Below are positions 24,182-36,000 of a stretch of 64,000 nt of DNA, one piece after another (position 1 is the first letter of the stretch; each line of letters starts with the position of its first letter). This DNA comes from Puffinus mauretanicus (taxonomy: Eukaryota > Chordata > Aves > Procellariiformes > Procellariidae): assembly GCA_023333565.1 (NCBI GenBank), contig JAJKFH010001865.1, positions 5,704,001 to 5,768,000 of the forward strand, read 5' to 3'. The notes beneath the pieces were generated by a model. That model saw only the letters and a list, made by a program, of their open reading frames with translations, ran no database searches and had not been told where the DNA came from. The position numbers and the translations under genes are program-made.

Positions 24182-25245
24182 AGAATCACTGAGGATGGAA
24201 GGCACCTCTGGAGATCATCTAGCCCAACCCCCTTCTGTACAAAGCTGGGTCAACTATATCAGATTGTTCAGGGCCGTCTCCAGTTGGGTGTTGAATATCT
24301 CCAAGGATGGAGACTACTTTGGGCAGGCTGTGTTTGACCACCCTCACAGTAAAAAAAGCAAAGCAAACCAAAACCAAAACCAAACCAACCAACCAACCAA
24401 CCAAAAAAAAAAAAAAAAAAAAACCAAACCAAAAAACGCCAACCAACCAACCAAAATAAAACCACCCAAACAAAACAAAACACTCCCCCCCAACCATTTC
24501 TTATGTTTAAATGGCATTTCCTGTATTGTAATATATGCCTATTGCCTCCTCTCCTGTCACTTGATACCACTGAGAAGAGTCTGGCACTGTCTTCTTTACT
24601 CCCCCATATCAGATATTTATATACTGTGATAAGTTCCTCTTGAGTCTTTTCTTCTCCAGGCTGAACAACCCCAGCTCTCTCAGCCTCTCCTCATGTGACA
24701 GATGCTCCAGTCCCTTAATAATCTTTGTGCCAACTCATCTTTCTGCCAAACTGCTTTCCAGCCAGTTAGCCGCCAGTCTGTACTGGTGCATGAGGTTATT
24801 CCTCCCCCATGTGCAGGACTTTGCATTTCCTATTGTGGAACTTCAGTAGGTTCCTGTCAGCACTTTTCTCCAGCCTGTCCAGGTCCTTCTGAGTGGCAGC
24901 ATGGCTGTCAGGTATATCAACCACTCCTCCTGGTTTTGTGGCATCTGCAGACTTGCTGAAGGTGTGCTCTGTCCCATCTTCCGTGTTGTTAATGGAAGAG
25001 GTTAAATGGTATTGGTCCTGTATTGACCCTGGGAAACCCCACTAGTGACTGGCCTCCAAGTGGACTTTGTGATGCTGATCATAACCCTTTGAGTCTGGCA
25101 GTTCAGCCCATTTTCAATCTCTAATGGCCAATCTATTCATAGATGTGAAAGCATTACTTACTGTCTTCATAATGTAAAAAGGGAAGTCTGCCAATATAGA
25201 GGTTCACAAAGATCATTTGGCAAGTGCCTCACTGAAATCCATTTA
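24182..25245 (-). mobile_element. CR1 LINE, old, with internal A/C expansion and deletion
   Basis: In minus orientation. The left edge carries the inverted CR1 3' region (ATGGAAGGCACCTCTGGAGA, then CATCTAGCCCAACCCCC). The rest of the pol region runs to about 25245. Recognisable inverted pol pieces are TTCTCCAGGCTGAACAACCC (24652-24671), CTGCTTTCCAGCCAGTTAG near 24749, GTGCAGGACTTTGCATTTCC near 24812 and ACTTGCTGAAGGTG near 24951. On the coding strand the palm motif reads SADA (24940-24951) instead of FADD. Near 24727-24733 the sequence jumps from the LERVQRR region to the LESS region, so several hundred bases of pol have been deleted. A/C-rich simple sequence sits inside it at 24351-24488. 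Confidence 0.85.
24351..24488. repeat. A/C-rich (AACC-type) low-complexity tract inside CR1
   Basis: About 130 bases of A-rich units (AAACC, AACC) with one long A run. It lies at the point where the host CR1 normally has a short A-rich stretch (CAGTAAAAAA), so it most likely grew by slippage there rather than being a separate insertion. Open frames across it are low-complexity on both strands. Confidence 0.85.
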
Positions 25246-26418
25246 CTGATATGACCATTATACATGTTTCATGTGCAAATATTGATGGGACTTTCTTCTG
25301 CCTTGCAGGTTTGTTGAGGAGTTGGGAATGTGCAATAGGTATGCCCTTTAGGTTCTGCATCCTTTTATTATTTCTCTGATTGATCTGTAACATTAAGCAC
25401 TCAGATGCTGAAATATTTGAGCTGTGAGACAACTGTCATCTAGTCAGAGAAAGATTATGTCATTTCAGAGAACATCTGCTCTCACAAAGGATATATATAG
25501 ACAGAGAATTATTGTACACACAGAGTAAATTTCTAACTTATTCCTGTAGATTTAATAAAAATACATGGTTTTCTTTGTGAGTGTACAATAAGTAGTATTA
25601 GCTGCATCATAGCACCTGTGACATGCAGGAAGTGAAAGATAGCTTTTCTTACTTGAAGCTGTAAAGAGGTTCTGCAGCTGAAGAGTCCAGATTAAACTTG
25701 TTTAATGTGTTTGTTCCTCCCCTTTTGTCCTTGCTCAAAATTGTTATCTTCTGGATCATAGCAGTGGTTACTGTGGAAGCTGTAATGTCAGAAACGTGGA
25801 ATTATGCCTTCGTGTAGAGTAAGGGCCAATATAAATTTAAAGGGCAAGATTTTCCTTAAAAGAACCTAAAAATAAAAATTTCATGATATGAGTACAACAA
25901 AAGGAAATAAAAATGCAAAGTAAGAAAGTTGCAGTTAAACGTAAGTTTTAATGTCCACAGGGAAACTCTGGCTATTAAACTGTTAGATTTTGGCATACAA
26001 AACTTCTAATATCAGTCTAGATTTATTATCATCATTTTTCATACGTATGTTGCTTTGATGTTGATTAAATTATTAACACTGGAGCACAGCATTGAGGGTT
26101 TAAAATGATGAAAGAGTAAGTGCTTTAGCTTTATTGAAATTATTAAATCTAAATTAAGCAGGTTCATCTTGTAAAATAAATATGACTCCCAAACTAAAAT
26201 GAAATGATAGTTAAATGCTATGAAATAAATAGACAAAGTATATTTACTTCCTTATTGTATATAAGTTTTACAACTTTTAAAAATTGTGAACTTAGGAAAG
26301 CAAGGATGAGCCTACTGCCAGTCATTCACAGCATGCCTATGCAGGCTACACTGGAAGAAAGAGCATTGGGCTGCTGTGGCTTGCCCAGACGCTCTTTTGA
26401 AGAATACTCTTTGCAAAT

Positions 26419-26440
26419 GGGGGAGGGGGGGTGTGTGTGT
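26419..26440 (+). repeat. G-run plus short (GT)n
   Basis: G5, A, G7, then five TG units. A simple repeat with no further significance seen. Confidence 0.8.
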
Positions 26441-27774
26441 ACCTCCCTGCCCCTCTATACAGGTGTGTTTCAGAAAGCATGCGAGTTCCTTCTCCGTGTT
26501 GGATGATTAGCATGAAAAATGAACACACTGATACGTGTAACTCCTTAAAATCTTGCCAGCGATAGCACTAAAATCTGGCATTGTTTTTAATAGACACTGC
26601 ATGTAAAGTAGGAAGCTCTTGCCGCCTCCCAGCATTACAAGGTTATTCTGACACCAGGTAAAAGCATGACTGAATGACCGAGCTTGTTTGCCTGGTTTCT
26701 TTATTTCAACAATTTATATCAAGGCATAAACTCTGTCTAATACTAGCGTATATGTGCAGATCTCACTATGTTAACTCATTCTGGGTCCCAGGTTAGGTAC
26801 TTTATTATATATAAGGGGAAGAGAGAGACCCTTACTGGTCAGGTCTATGGATCTTTGTCTCATTTGTCAAACCTTATTGTCTTCTAGGCCACTGCAAAAT
26901 GTATTTTCTGTCATGGAGTTGTCCTTCACCATAGTTCAAGATGCGCAATTCTGTGTCTGTTCCTAGAGATTTCCCTTTGCCTGTAATTGATTACTTTGAA
27001 CTCTGCCCCAAGGCAGAGAAATTTACCAGATTGCCTCATCTAGTCTTGCAGTCTGCTTCACCACACACCTAATACAAAATAACTGAGAGTAGAGGACTGC
27101 CTATATAAAGCCTCTGGATTTTCTCCGTTACTCAGTCATATCACTTACCTGAGACCCTCCCTTAAATGGAGGTCAGTGGCTTTTTAGAGTCATCCTTGTT
27201 TTGAAAATGGTCCTCCATGCTTTTCCCCTCATCTTGCCAGCTAATATCTGAAAAATGTTTTGAAAAGCCTAAATGAACCAAATGTTGATTTGGTTTATGG
27301 GATGTATGCCTTGGAAATAGACGGTAAGAACCAAATACAGATCCAGAGTGTTAGTTTTGATCTCTACCATTCCTGGTATCACAAAAGATAGGAGCTTGAA
27401 ACTCTTATTCTTTAATGACAGGTCCTCTTCTGTCACTTTATTGATGCTAGTTAGGCTGAGTTTAGACCAGGATAATGTGCATTTTATACTTGTCTGCTTC
27501 TCTGGGAAGATTTTCTTTGGTATGCTTTTTCCGGTAATAGTTTAGGAAAATGAGAGTATGTACTTAGCAAGTAAGCCTGGTGATAGTGAGTCTTCAGTTA
27601 CTACACTGAATTTTCCTTCATAGCTTTGCAAATGATTTTACATAATTTTACATCAATTATTTGAAAATCATTGCATTAGGAATCATCATAGGTCTATATT
27701 AGGCTGGATGAGAAGTATTTTATCTTTTGTTCTATACATGTCTTGTACAGCACAGAATACATGGCAGATACTGA

Positions 27775-27779
27775 GTGGG
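27775..27779. repeat. Target-site duplication, left copy (GTGGG)
   Basis: GTGGG immediately before the LTR, identical to the five bases at 28377-28381 right after it. The match does not extend further in either direction. Confidence 0.85.
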
Positions 27780-28376
27780 TGTTGTCTTTTAACCCCAGCC
27801 AGCAACTAGGCACCACGCAGCTGCTCTCTCACTCCCCCTGGGTGGGATAGGGGAGAGAATCAGGAGAGTGAAAGTGAGGAAACTCGTGGGTTGAGATAAA
27901 GACAGTTTAACAGGTAAAGCAAAAGCCGCGCACACAAGCGAAGCAAAACAAGGAATTCATTCACTACTTCCCATCGGCAGGCAGGTGTTCAGCCATCTCC
28001 AGGAAAGCAGGGCTCCATCACACGTAACGGTGACTTGGGAAGACAAAAGGCCATCACTCTGAACGTCCCCCCCCTTCCTTCTTCTTCCCCCAGCCGTATA
28101 TGCTGAGCATGACGTCATATGGTATGGAATACCCCTTTGGTCAGTTGGGGTCAGCTGTCCTGGCTGTGTCCCCTCCCAACTCCTTGTGCACCCCCAGCCT
28201 GCTCGCTGGTGGGGTGGGGTGAGAAGCAGAAAAGGCCTCGACTCTGTGTAAGCACTGCCCAGCAGTAACTAAAACATCCCTGTGTTATCAATGCTGTTCC
28301 CAGCAGAAATCCAGAACACGGCCCCATACTAGCTACTGTGAAGAAAATTAACTCTACCCCAGCCAAAACCGGCACA
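27780..28376 (-). mobile_element. Solo LTR of an endogenous retrovirus
   Basis: A 597-bp element in minus orientation. Read on the minus strand it starts TGTGCCGGTTTTGGCTGGGG and ends GGGGTTAAAAGACAACA, so the ends are TG...CA. It is flanked by a perfect 5-bp direct repeat GTGGG (27775-27779 and 28377-28381), the target-site duplication of retroviral integration. The interior holds a CRE palindrome TGACGTCA, a TATA-like ATATAC downstream of it, and a CTCAACCCACGAGTTT block near the LTR 3' end. From memory the family is common in neoavian birds; a 5-bp duplication suits an ERVL-type or class I-type element. No gag, pol or env region adjoins it, so it is the product of LTR-LTR recombination. 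The intact duplication and sharp ends suggest a moderately young insertion. Confidence 0.92.
28110..28117. promoter_or_regulatory. CRE-type TGACGTCA site in the LTR
   Basis: A perfect 8-bp cAMP response element palindrome, the binding site of CREB/ATF bZIP factors. On the LTR sense (minus) strand it lies just upstream of a TATA-like element at about 28096-28102, which is the usual spacing in an LTR U3 promoter. Both CpG-containing and CpG-prone sites tend to decay, yet this one is intact. Activity is not shown. Confidence 0.55.
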
Positions 28377-28381
28377 GTGGG
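28377..28381. repeat. Target-site duplication, right copy (GTGGG)
   Basis: The partner of the copy at 27775-27779. Together they define the LTR borders to the base. Confidence 0.85.
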
Positions 28382-31300
28382 ACAGACAGAAAATGAAGTA
28401 CTGCACTACAACAAAGTTTCTCTTTGTCACAGCGAAAAAAATTGAATCTTCGTCAAAACATCATTATGTTTCTAGGCACAGTCCTAGAATAAATTACTTT
28501 AGGTAACAAATAGAATTTATCTTTAAAATTAATTGAACGTATCACATGGAGGTAGTTTTGTCCACTTTTTTCAATGACTACAAGCAGTACCTTTGATATA
28601 AAAGTTAGTGTTCTGTGAAAAGTAATTATTTCTTCTCTTTGCTTGTTGGATTGTAATAGCGTGCACTCAGAAACACTGCAAAGTTTTTAAAACAGTTCAG
28701 TTCTTTGATTATTCCATTGTGTGCATCCTGAAGTTTTTACTAGGATTTTTGTTAAGCTAATCAGTCTTTTCTTAGGGAAAACTCCTTTTGTACTAAATTA
28801 TAGTCTTATTTTAAATCGTATTGGTTTCCCTCTTCTAGTATTTTGTATTTCCACTACTGGAAAAAAAAATAATCATCTCAATTTGGCTCAGTGTGTTTAA
28901 AGCATCTTTGAAACTACTTTCAGTCTTAAAATCAAGATTAACATAGTATATTCACAGAATTAAATGTTACGGTACAATAGAACAAAATTACCTTGATTCC
29001 TTTGTAGGTTTGGTTCTTCCATTTTTCATTCATTAGTAGAATTAGTAGAGGAAAGATCTTGATCTGCCATCTTAGTTTTTGTCCATGAATTAAAGGATTC
29101 TTGTTTATATTAATGCTTATATCCTTAGGACATTTCTGTATACAACAACTCTTAGGCTCCCTGTAAATACAAACCCACTTTAATGTCTGTTGCTAGACCT
29201 TTATATTTTTGTAGGGTTCATGCTAAGAGAGAGAAACCAATGTAAAATTAAGCAGTATTAAAATATTTTAAAAATTATTTACTCTTTAAAAAGCAGTTGT
29301 AAGTGCAAAATTTATTAAGTGAGAATCAATCATACAAAAAGAAGTCAGAGAGAATACATTATTTCATCATTCAGATTGTGATATTTTACATTTTTGACAT
29401 GAAATGAAAGTCTGAGAAAAGCTGTATTGTCAATCGCAAAAAAGAGACTGCAGGTGTTAACAGAAAAGCTTTACATCTGTAATTTACACTTACTCTAAAA
29501 CTCTGTACTAAAATTGCTAGAAATAGTAACACCCTTGCTGGTAAAATATTTTTTTCTTTAACATAGTTTAAGGACTTTGGCTAAGTTTGTGTGTTTGTTC
29601 TGTGTCAAGTGCTCCGTCTACTTCCTCCATATGTTTTGTTCAATTTAAACACAAGAAAAAGTTTTAGTCTCAAAGTACATTTCTACTGTGATCATGAATG
29701 TTAGTAGCCAGATAACAGAGACAGAGGCTCCTGGTCCCTCACTGTAGTAAAGGATACAGTGCAAATTCACTCCTTACTAGAGAAGAATCAACCAAGCAGA
29801 GAGGTTTTATGAATGCCCAGCTACAGGAATAGCTTCAATTGGAGTGTTCACTTATTAGCCATCTAATAATTCAACCATGAAACATGAAGCTATAGGAAAC
29901 AGAGTATCATTAGTTCTGTTGCTTATGGAACAATTTTTCTTTATAATATATTGAAATAATTTGTTCATGAAGTACTAAAATGTGAAATTGAAGAATATAA
30001 ATTAGGAGAAGTGAATGGGAAAACTGAAGAGAAGGAAAATGATTCAAAATCATGCGCAAATGGAACATAGATGTAAGAATTATGTTTACTTTCAAAAAGT
30101 TTTATTTGTTTTTGAATTATTACTTATTCATAGCTTTCAGTATAAAAATACTTTAATGAAAATGGATCTCAGGTTATGGGCCTGTTCTCCAAGACCAGGA
30201 AGTCATAAATATTGCATTCCAAGTTTTGTGTATTTAAATATTCTCAACATTTCCTTTTGATATATAATGATATTCTGCTCCTGTTTTCAGTAGCATTGCA
30301 TCCACTGAACATCCCAAACACTTACTGTTGCACTGTAGTTTGGAGTACTTCAAAAGCATAAAATTTTGAGGTGAATCTGCTGATCATCCCTAGTTTCTTC
30401 ACTTTGGTTCAGAGCACAGTATATTATCGGAGTGCTTGAATACCTTGCATACTTTTGGAAAAAAAAACCAAACCAAACCCTAAACTGCAAGTATTCTCCA
30501 GCTAACAATGGATAACCTGTTCACAGGCCTGGGTTAGAACAAGTCAGATAACTGTAATAAGTCTTAAAAGGAAGGTCCTTGTTTGTGGCACTTCAGCAAT
30601 TTCTTTTCATATTAGAAATGTCTCTGAAACGTTTCTGCATCCATAAGTAAGCATCTAGCTGGGTCTACCATTTTACCTATCATTAGGGAGTTGTAGAAGA
30701 AAATTTATAGAGCTTTTTTCTGAGGCTGTAAAAAATAGTGGAAGGTATTTTCATATTGATTCACCATCCCATGGAAGATAGATAGAGGAAGGTTGCTTTG
30801 ACATTTTTTCCAGCAGTGGATTGAAACTAGAGGGAGAAATAAGTGGACAGAGGGGTTAGCGCTTCTACACCTTGAAAGAAGGTTATAGGTTTTCTTTGTC
30901 GCTACGTGGACAGGTTTCCATGTCTTGCTGCTTTTAATAGGAAAATGGCTTTTTAGTCATAACTGTAGGAGTCTGCTTGGTAAAAGTCATAGGAACTGAA
31001 CCCAGCTAAATGACTTTGGAGGTTCCTTGAGTCAAGAATACTCTAGGAAGCCATGACCTTCCTGTGTTGAGTTCTGGGCTGATACACAGAGCCATGACTG
31101 TGTAGAGAAGGGGTTGGTGGCTGGTTTGCTGGAGCTGAGGGTGTAGGATAAGTGCGTCAAGGGCATCCTGGATGTGGGCTCTAGGAGAGGCAGTGGCTTG
31201 CTGTGAAGTTACATGAAGAGGAATGGACCTGTAGAAGGTTGTGGGGCCTGTGTCAGGGAACGTTGGGCTCCTTAGGCTGTGAGAAGATAGGGATGAGAAA

Positions 31301-32875
31301 GAGAGAGTGAAATATCAGTACTATTGAAGGAGGATCTAATTCTCAGGCTTAGCTCCTCAGTTATGCTGCATGGGTCAGGGGCAAATACTGTTTCCTTTTC
31401 TCTGCTGAGTCCCAGCCCACAGCTGCATTTTAATGGATAGAATCTGCACATGCAACTCCACTGCTGCAATGAACTGCAGTGAAGGAAGAGGGGCTTGTAA
31501 ATTCAGCCCAATGCTGTGTCTCCTGTCTCCGAGCTGGTGACTAAGAGGATATGGGTTACTGAATTATCAATAGCCAAACAGTAGAGAAATGTTCCTGCAC
31601 TTTTAACACTAGGTTGGATTATTGACAGTGGTTCAGAAGGCAGACTTGCATGTAAAACTATCAGAACCGTCACTGTGGATGCTCTTGTTCATTTGAAATC
31701 CTTCATTCAAATATTGACTCAGTCCTTTCCTATTTACTTCATAAAGTCTAGTTAGATCACAGCATGCAATGATACAGCTGTAGTGTGCTCTGTTCTTTCT
31801 TTGTACGTTGTTTAAATCTCAGTTAAGTAGCAAATTAAGAATAAAAAGGAAAAAAATCTTTACATTTGGGAAGATACTTTACCAGATGAATGAAAATAAA
31901 CAATTTACCTGTTTCTTTCGAATGAGGAAGCTTTTCTCTACCTCTTCCAAATTTTGAGATTTTAGGAGCCTGTAGAGTTAAGTAAACAAAATGTAGTTAA
32001 GGACTGTGATGCTAATCTTGTAAGAACAGGCTTGTGGAGTTGTCCTGAAAGCGATATAAAAGCGATCAGTTGATGATAAAACATTTTGAAATAATGAGGC
32101 TTTTGAGCATAATCATGTAATCAGGAATGCTAAGAGTCACTGGCTATTAGAGCAAAGTGCCAGCAATGTATTGTAGAGTGAACTAATCCAACAGAACAAA
32201 TAAAGCTGAAGATTCATAATGGGATTATTATTGTAGTCTGTTGTCTAATATTTATTAAGATAATTCAGTGCTCACTTAAGCTCTTCAAAGTGCATTAGAA
32301 CTTCTAAAATAGCTCCAATGTCAACAATCTGCTTAAAAATCTTGAATTTTCCAATATTATGGAAATGGCAAGGCAGTGTTATTTACTTAGTATGCATATC
32401 TAGCACATTTCAGGCTGCGAAAGCATTGTGTTTTGTCTCTATGGTATTACAGAAATCTCCACAATTTTCAGACCACAAGTTGTTATATTGAGTCTTACAA
32501 GTTGTTGTCCTGAGTTTTAGAAAATACTTTTTGCTGGATTCTTGGATTCTGCTTCAGCTGCTTTCTCTGGTTATCAGCTTGAAGGACAAAAAAATGTGGC
32601 TGACTGTCCCTTTTTTGTGAAACTAAGTGGTGCTGAGAAAGGGTTGTTCTTGACCATTGGTGTTGGCAGAAATTTAATGGAGCAGAGCTTCACCCATACT
32701 GCTCCACAGATCCCCAGCTGCCATCTCCTTCCTTTTGCATCATAGTTAGTAACTCTGAAAAGAGTTTTAAGGTTATTCCAAGGCACGAAGGAGCAAATAT
32801 GTAAAGAAGGAGTAAAGAGACTCCACAAAACCTTGTTGAAAGAACTAAACCCACATTGTTTTTTATGATTTTGAA
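28382..32875. other. Unassigned AT-rich non-coding stretch
   Basis: No gene is recognised in 4.5 kb. It contains A-runs near 28860 and 30462 (the latter followed by CCAAACCAAACCC), and a somewhat GC-richer patch at 31080-31500 with no motif I can name. A 21-bp palindrome at 32863-32883 overlaps its right end. Confidence 0.55.
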
Positions 32876-32883
32876 AATCATAA
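32863..32883. repeat. Perfect 10-bp-arm palindrome at CR1 border
   Basis: TTATGATTTT and AAAATCATAA flank a single G. The right arm overlaps the inverted terminal repeat of the CR1 fragment that follows, so the palindrome is likely a chance pairing of flanking DNA with the CR1 tail. Confidence 0.8.
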
Positions 32884-33000
32884 TGTCATAGAAAAATTTA
32901 AGTTGGAAGGGACCTCCTAAGGTCATCTATTCCCCCCTCTGACCCAAAGCAGAACTGCCTTCATAGTTAGATCAAGTGCATTGTCAGGTTCTGAAAATCT
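32876..33000 (-). mobile_element. CR1 LINE 3'-end fragment
   Basis: Minus orientation. It starts with an eroded inverted tail (ATCATAATGTCATAGAA), then AGTTGGAAGGGACCTCCTAA and TCTGACCCAAAGCAGAACTG. Its complement matches the 3' end of the CR1 at 23080-23190 almost base for base (GGTCAGAGG, GGGAATAGATGAC, GGAGGTCC). Only the last 120 bases or so are recognisable; the pol region is absent. Confidence 0.85.
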
Positions 33001-36000
33001 GTCCGTTTTCTGGTGCAGCTGAATATACAGTTAACCTTCATTGCTGTAAGAGTACACTCTTGACAAAAATTATTTCTAGCCACCTTGCCAAATCCACTGC
33101 TAGGGTGTTAGTCTCTGATTTTAGTGATTCACACACATGCCATGAATCGTATAGGTAATATGACGCTAAGAGTCATCTAAGAAAGATGTTATTGTGGAGA
33201 GGAGTGAAGAAGCGTTTAGGAAATAAGAATGTGTGGACTCCAATTAGGCAGAGAGGTCTTAAGAAATGCACAAGGGTTTGTGGGTGTAGGGGGAAACTCT
33301 CTATGGGGAAACATAGCCAAAATTATTGTGGTTTTGTTAAAGTGAGTGGAATAGCATCACAGGGATAATTTTTACAATGAAATAATGTATTTTTAATAAG
33401 CTTTGCCATATTATCCCATTCTTTAGAGAGAAGTGGCTGTTAAGATGGCTATTAAACTACAGTATCATTTTAAAATAAATTATACGAGAATATCTAAAAT
33501 ATACAAGTTTAATTTGTATCAGGGAAAATAATACAGATAAAATCAAATATGATGACAGGGTAAATGTAAATTACAGAGGCGTTTTAGATACAATGGATCA
33601 GATATGTATTTTAAACAAATCATTAGTCATAGGTAGATGGATACTTTTCACTGGAAGCTTGTATCGTACAGATGTTCTATATTCACTGCATCTTCATTTT
33701 ACATTAAGCACGTCACTGTTTCCTGGTTTTCTCCTTCTTAATGAAACACTTTTAGAGCCATTAGCATGGCAGTGACTTGGCATAACTACCTGTCATCGAT
33801 TTTTAGGTATTAAAAATTGATTTCTAGAATGTACTGAGGAATGTCATGTAGGTTTTCAGCGTGCATTATGTGCATCTCTAAATCTATAGCATTTTCCTTT
33901 TCCATGTGTTCTGCAGAAATAACAGGGATGGCAATTCTGAACTTATTTGCTGGAAGTTTTAAATTGTAAATCTTATGCAAGATCTGCTAATCCTATTTAA
34001 ATCTGTGATAAGAGAAAAAAAGTAGAGTAAGATCATAAATTAAAATATTTTCTTACCAGAAAAAAGTTAACACTCACATTCTCAGCACACCAATATTTTG
34101 GTCTCCCTTGTTCTTGCCCCCCTTACGTAAGTCACTAATCATTTCCTCAGTGTGGCTATTATGTGTTTTTTTTTTTTTCCTTTCTTTTATTTGTATTTGG
34201 GGTCCTCTTTCTTCCTTTTACATGCTCCACAGTTATCGTATGCTTGATAAGTATGCCTTGTTATTCTTCTCTTAGGCTGGTCTTGAGTTTATCATCCCTG
34301 GATGACAAATGCCACAGCTGCTCTTGGGAAAATGGGAAAATGTCTTATCTGACATTATTTGAAGACAAAGAAATGGAAAAAAACAATGTATCAAAAGATG
34401 GCTGCTGCTTCTACTAATCCAGGGTAGTTCTTTTGTACTTAGTGTTTTTTTTTAAAGCTGCTGCTCAGTGTTCTTGCTCCTGCTGCCTTTGCCGCTGCTG
34501 CCACCAGCAAGCAAAACTCTGGTTGTCTCTGCTGTTTCTGGGTTGGATCACACGTGGGTCTGTTGGGTGGGATCTGCATTCATTACAGAACACAACTCAC
34601 TGCGTGGCCATGTCCTTAAGGGACCCCTATGCCCTCTTAACAGCCGCTTTTAATACTGTAAGCAACTGACACTTTCTGCTTATGTCCGAAGCCCATCAAA
34701 CAGTTGCCTGTTTAAGAGTGTAGAAAGCCACTGTTTTCTTCTGAGTGGTGTGTTTTTCCTCTCTTTCTTGTAGGTAGCCTTCATTTTATTAAGGATAAAA
34801 TATGTCTATTTATTGAAGCAAACTTGCGTTTAAGCAAATACTTTAAATCTCACATGAAGATGAAAGTCTCACTAAGAATCGTCACATTACTTATAAATAG
34901 TACTCAGTAAACAGGATATGCTTATATGAGAAAGGACTCTAGGGAGAAATTGGGAAGGGAAAGGTGATGCACCAGAATGTGACAGGAGACAGTCTCAGCC
35001 TGTCTGAACAGCTTTGAGACTGAAGGTGTTTTGCTTCTTGCTGGCTACAAGGGTATGTCTTAAGGCATCCATTTTTTTTCCCATTTTGACATTCATGTGA
35101 GCTTTATCCCATTTATCCCATAACTGGTTATACCGTGGTCTGTCTTTGGCCTATTTAATATTGCATGGGTTTGGTAGAAATTTTTCTTTGCCCATTGCTC
35201 AGTACAAAAAGCAGAAGAAACCATAAGCTAAATTAAAATCTGTTAAGTGCAAAATATGACTTAAACCTATAAACTTCATGGTGGTCCGTTAATATAGTTA
35301 TGTGAGATCTGCAGCTGTACTGAGATCTATATATGAATCTTGGTCATACCAATTTTAAAAAGGTATTTTTGGTTTATGTTTATATGTTTATGTTGATGTT
35401 AATTTTCTACAGACAGCTGGTACTAAGCAAAGGAAATTGCAAACTTTGAACTGACGGATGAGTTTAGGAAACTGAGTGTAATGTGTGAGTCCCAAAGCAA
35501 AGAATGATTGTTTATTTTGTTGAAGGATTTAACAGGGTTTTTAAAAGACAAACCACAAAGATTAAAAAAAAAAAATAATTGACCCCACCAAATAAACTCT
35601 GCAATGTTGTATACAACTCCTTTAGTTGGAGTATGTGGTTCTCAACCTATATAGTGTGAATAAAAGTTAAGTTGAACAGAACTATTTGTTTTAAGATTAT
35701 TTTAATTTCTCACTTGATTTTACTGTATTTTTTAATGTCTGAAATCAAATAACGCAATTTAAGTATAAAAAATTGTTTTTCTTTGGATGGGGAGAGGGGA
35801 AAAAAGCTTTGGACAGTGCTTCAAGTGATTTGCTTTCCCCTTGAAGCAATATTTCATTTTTATGATAAAAATACTTATACCTGTAAATGATGACATAATT
35901 CCATTTTTCAAATGTAATACTAAAGAAATTGCATTAGAAATACAATGTTATAATAGCATTTATGTTACAGCAAAATTCTCTCTGTTGTTTAGAAATTCCC

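Larger units (their letters stand above)
25246..27779. other. Unassigned AT-rich non-coding stretch
   Basis: No gene is recognised. It includes a G-rich run joined to a (GT)5 repeat at 26419-26440 and an imperfect inverted repeat built from GATTTT/AAAATC near 27628-27674. The part at 26300-26500 is less AT-rich than its neighbours, but no motif or repeat family is evident. Confidence 0.55.

Noticed and set aside
24219..24629. Overlapping frames on both strands rich in Phe/Gly/Trp or Lys/Asn/Gln
   Set aside because: They read through the A/C-rich tract inside CR1 and are low-complexity.
28151..28375. 74-codon minus-strand frame
   Set aside because: It is wholly inside the solo LTR, in its U3 region, and has no counterpart to any retroviral protein.
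30460..30485. CCAAACCAAACCCTAAAC resembling telomere repeat
   Set aside because: Only one CCCTAA unit; it is an A-run with ACC drift, not an interstitial telomere array.
34163..34417. 84-codon frame ending in a charged tail (LFEDKEMEKNN)
   Set aside because: The first half is hydrophobic low-complexity from a T-run and nothing links it to a known protein.
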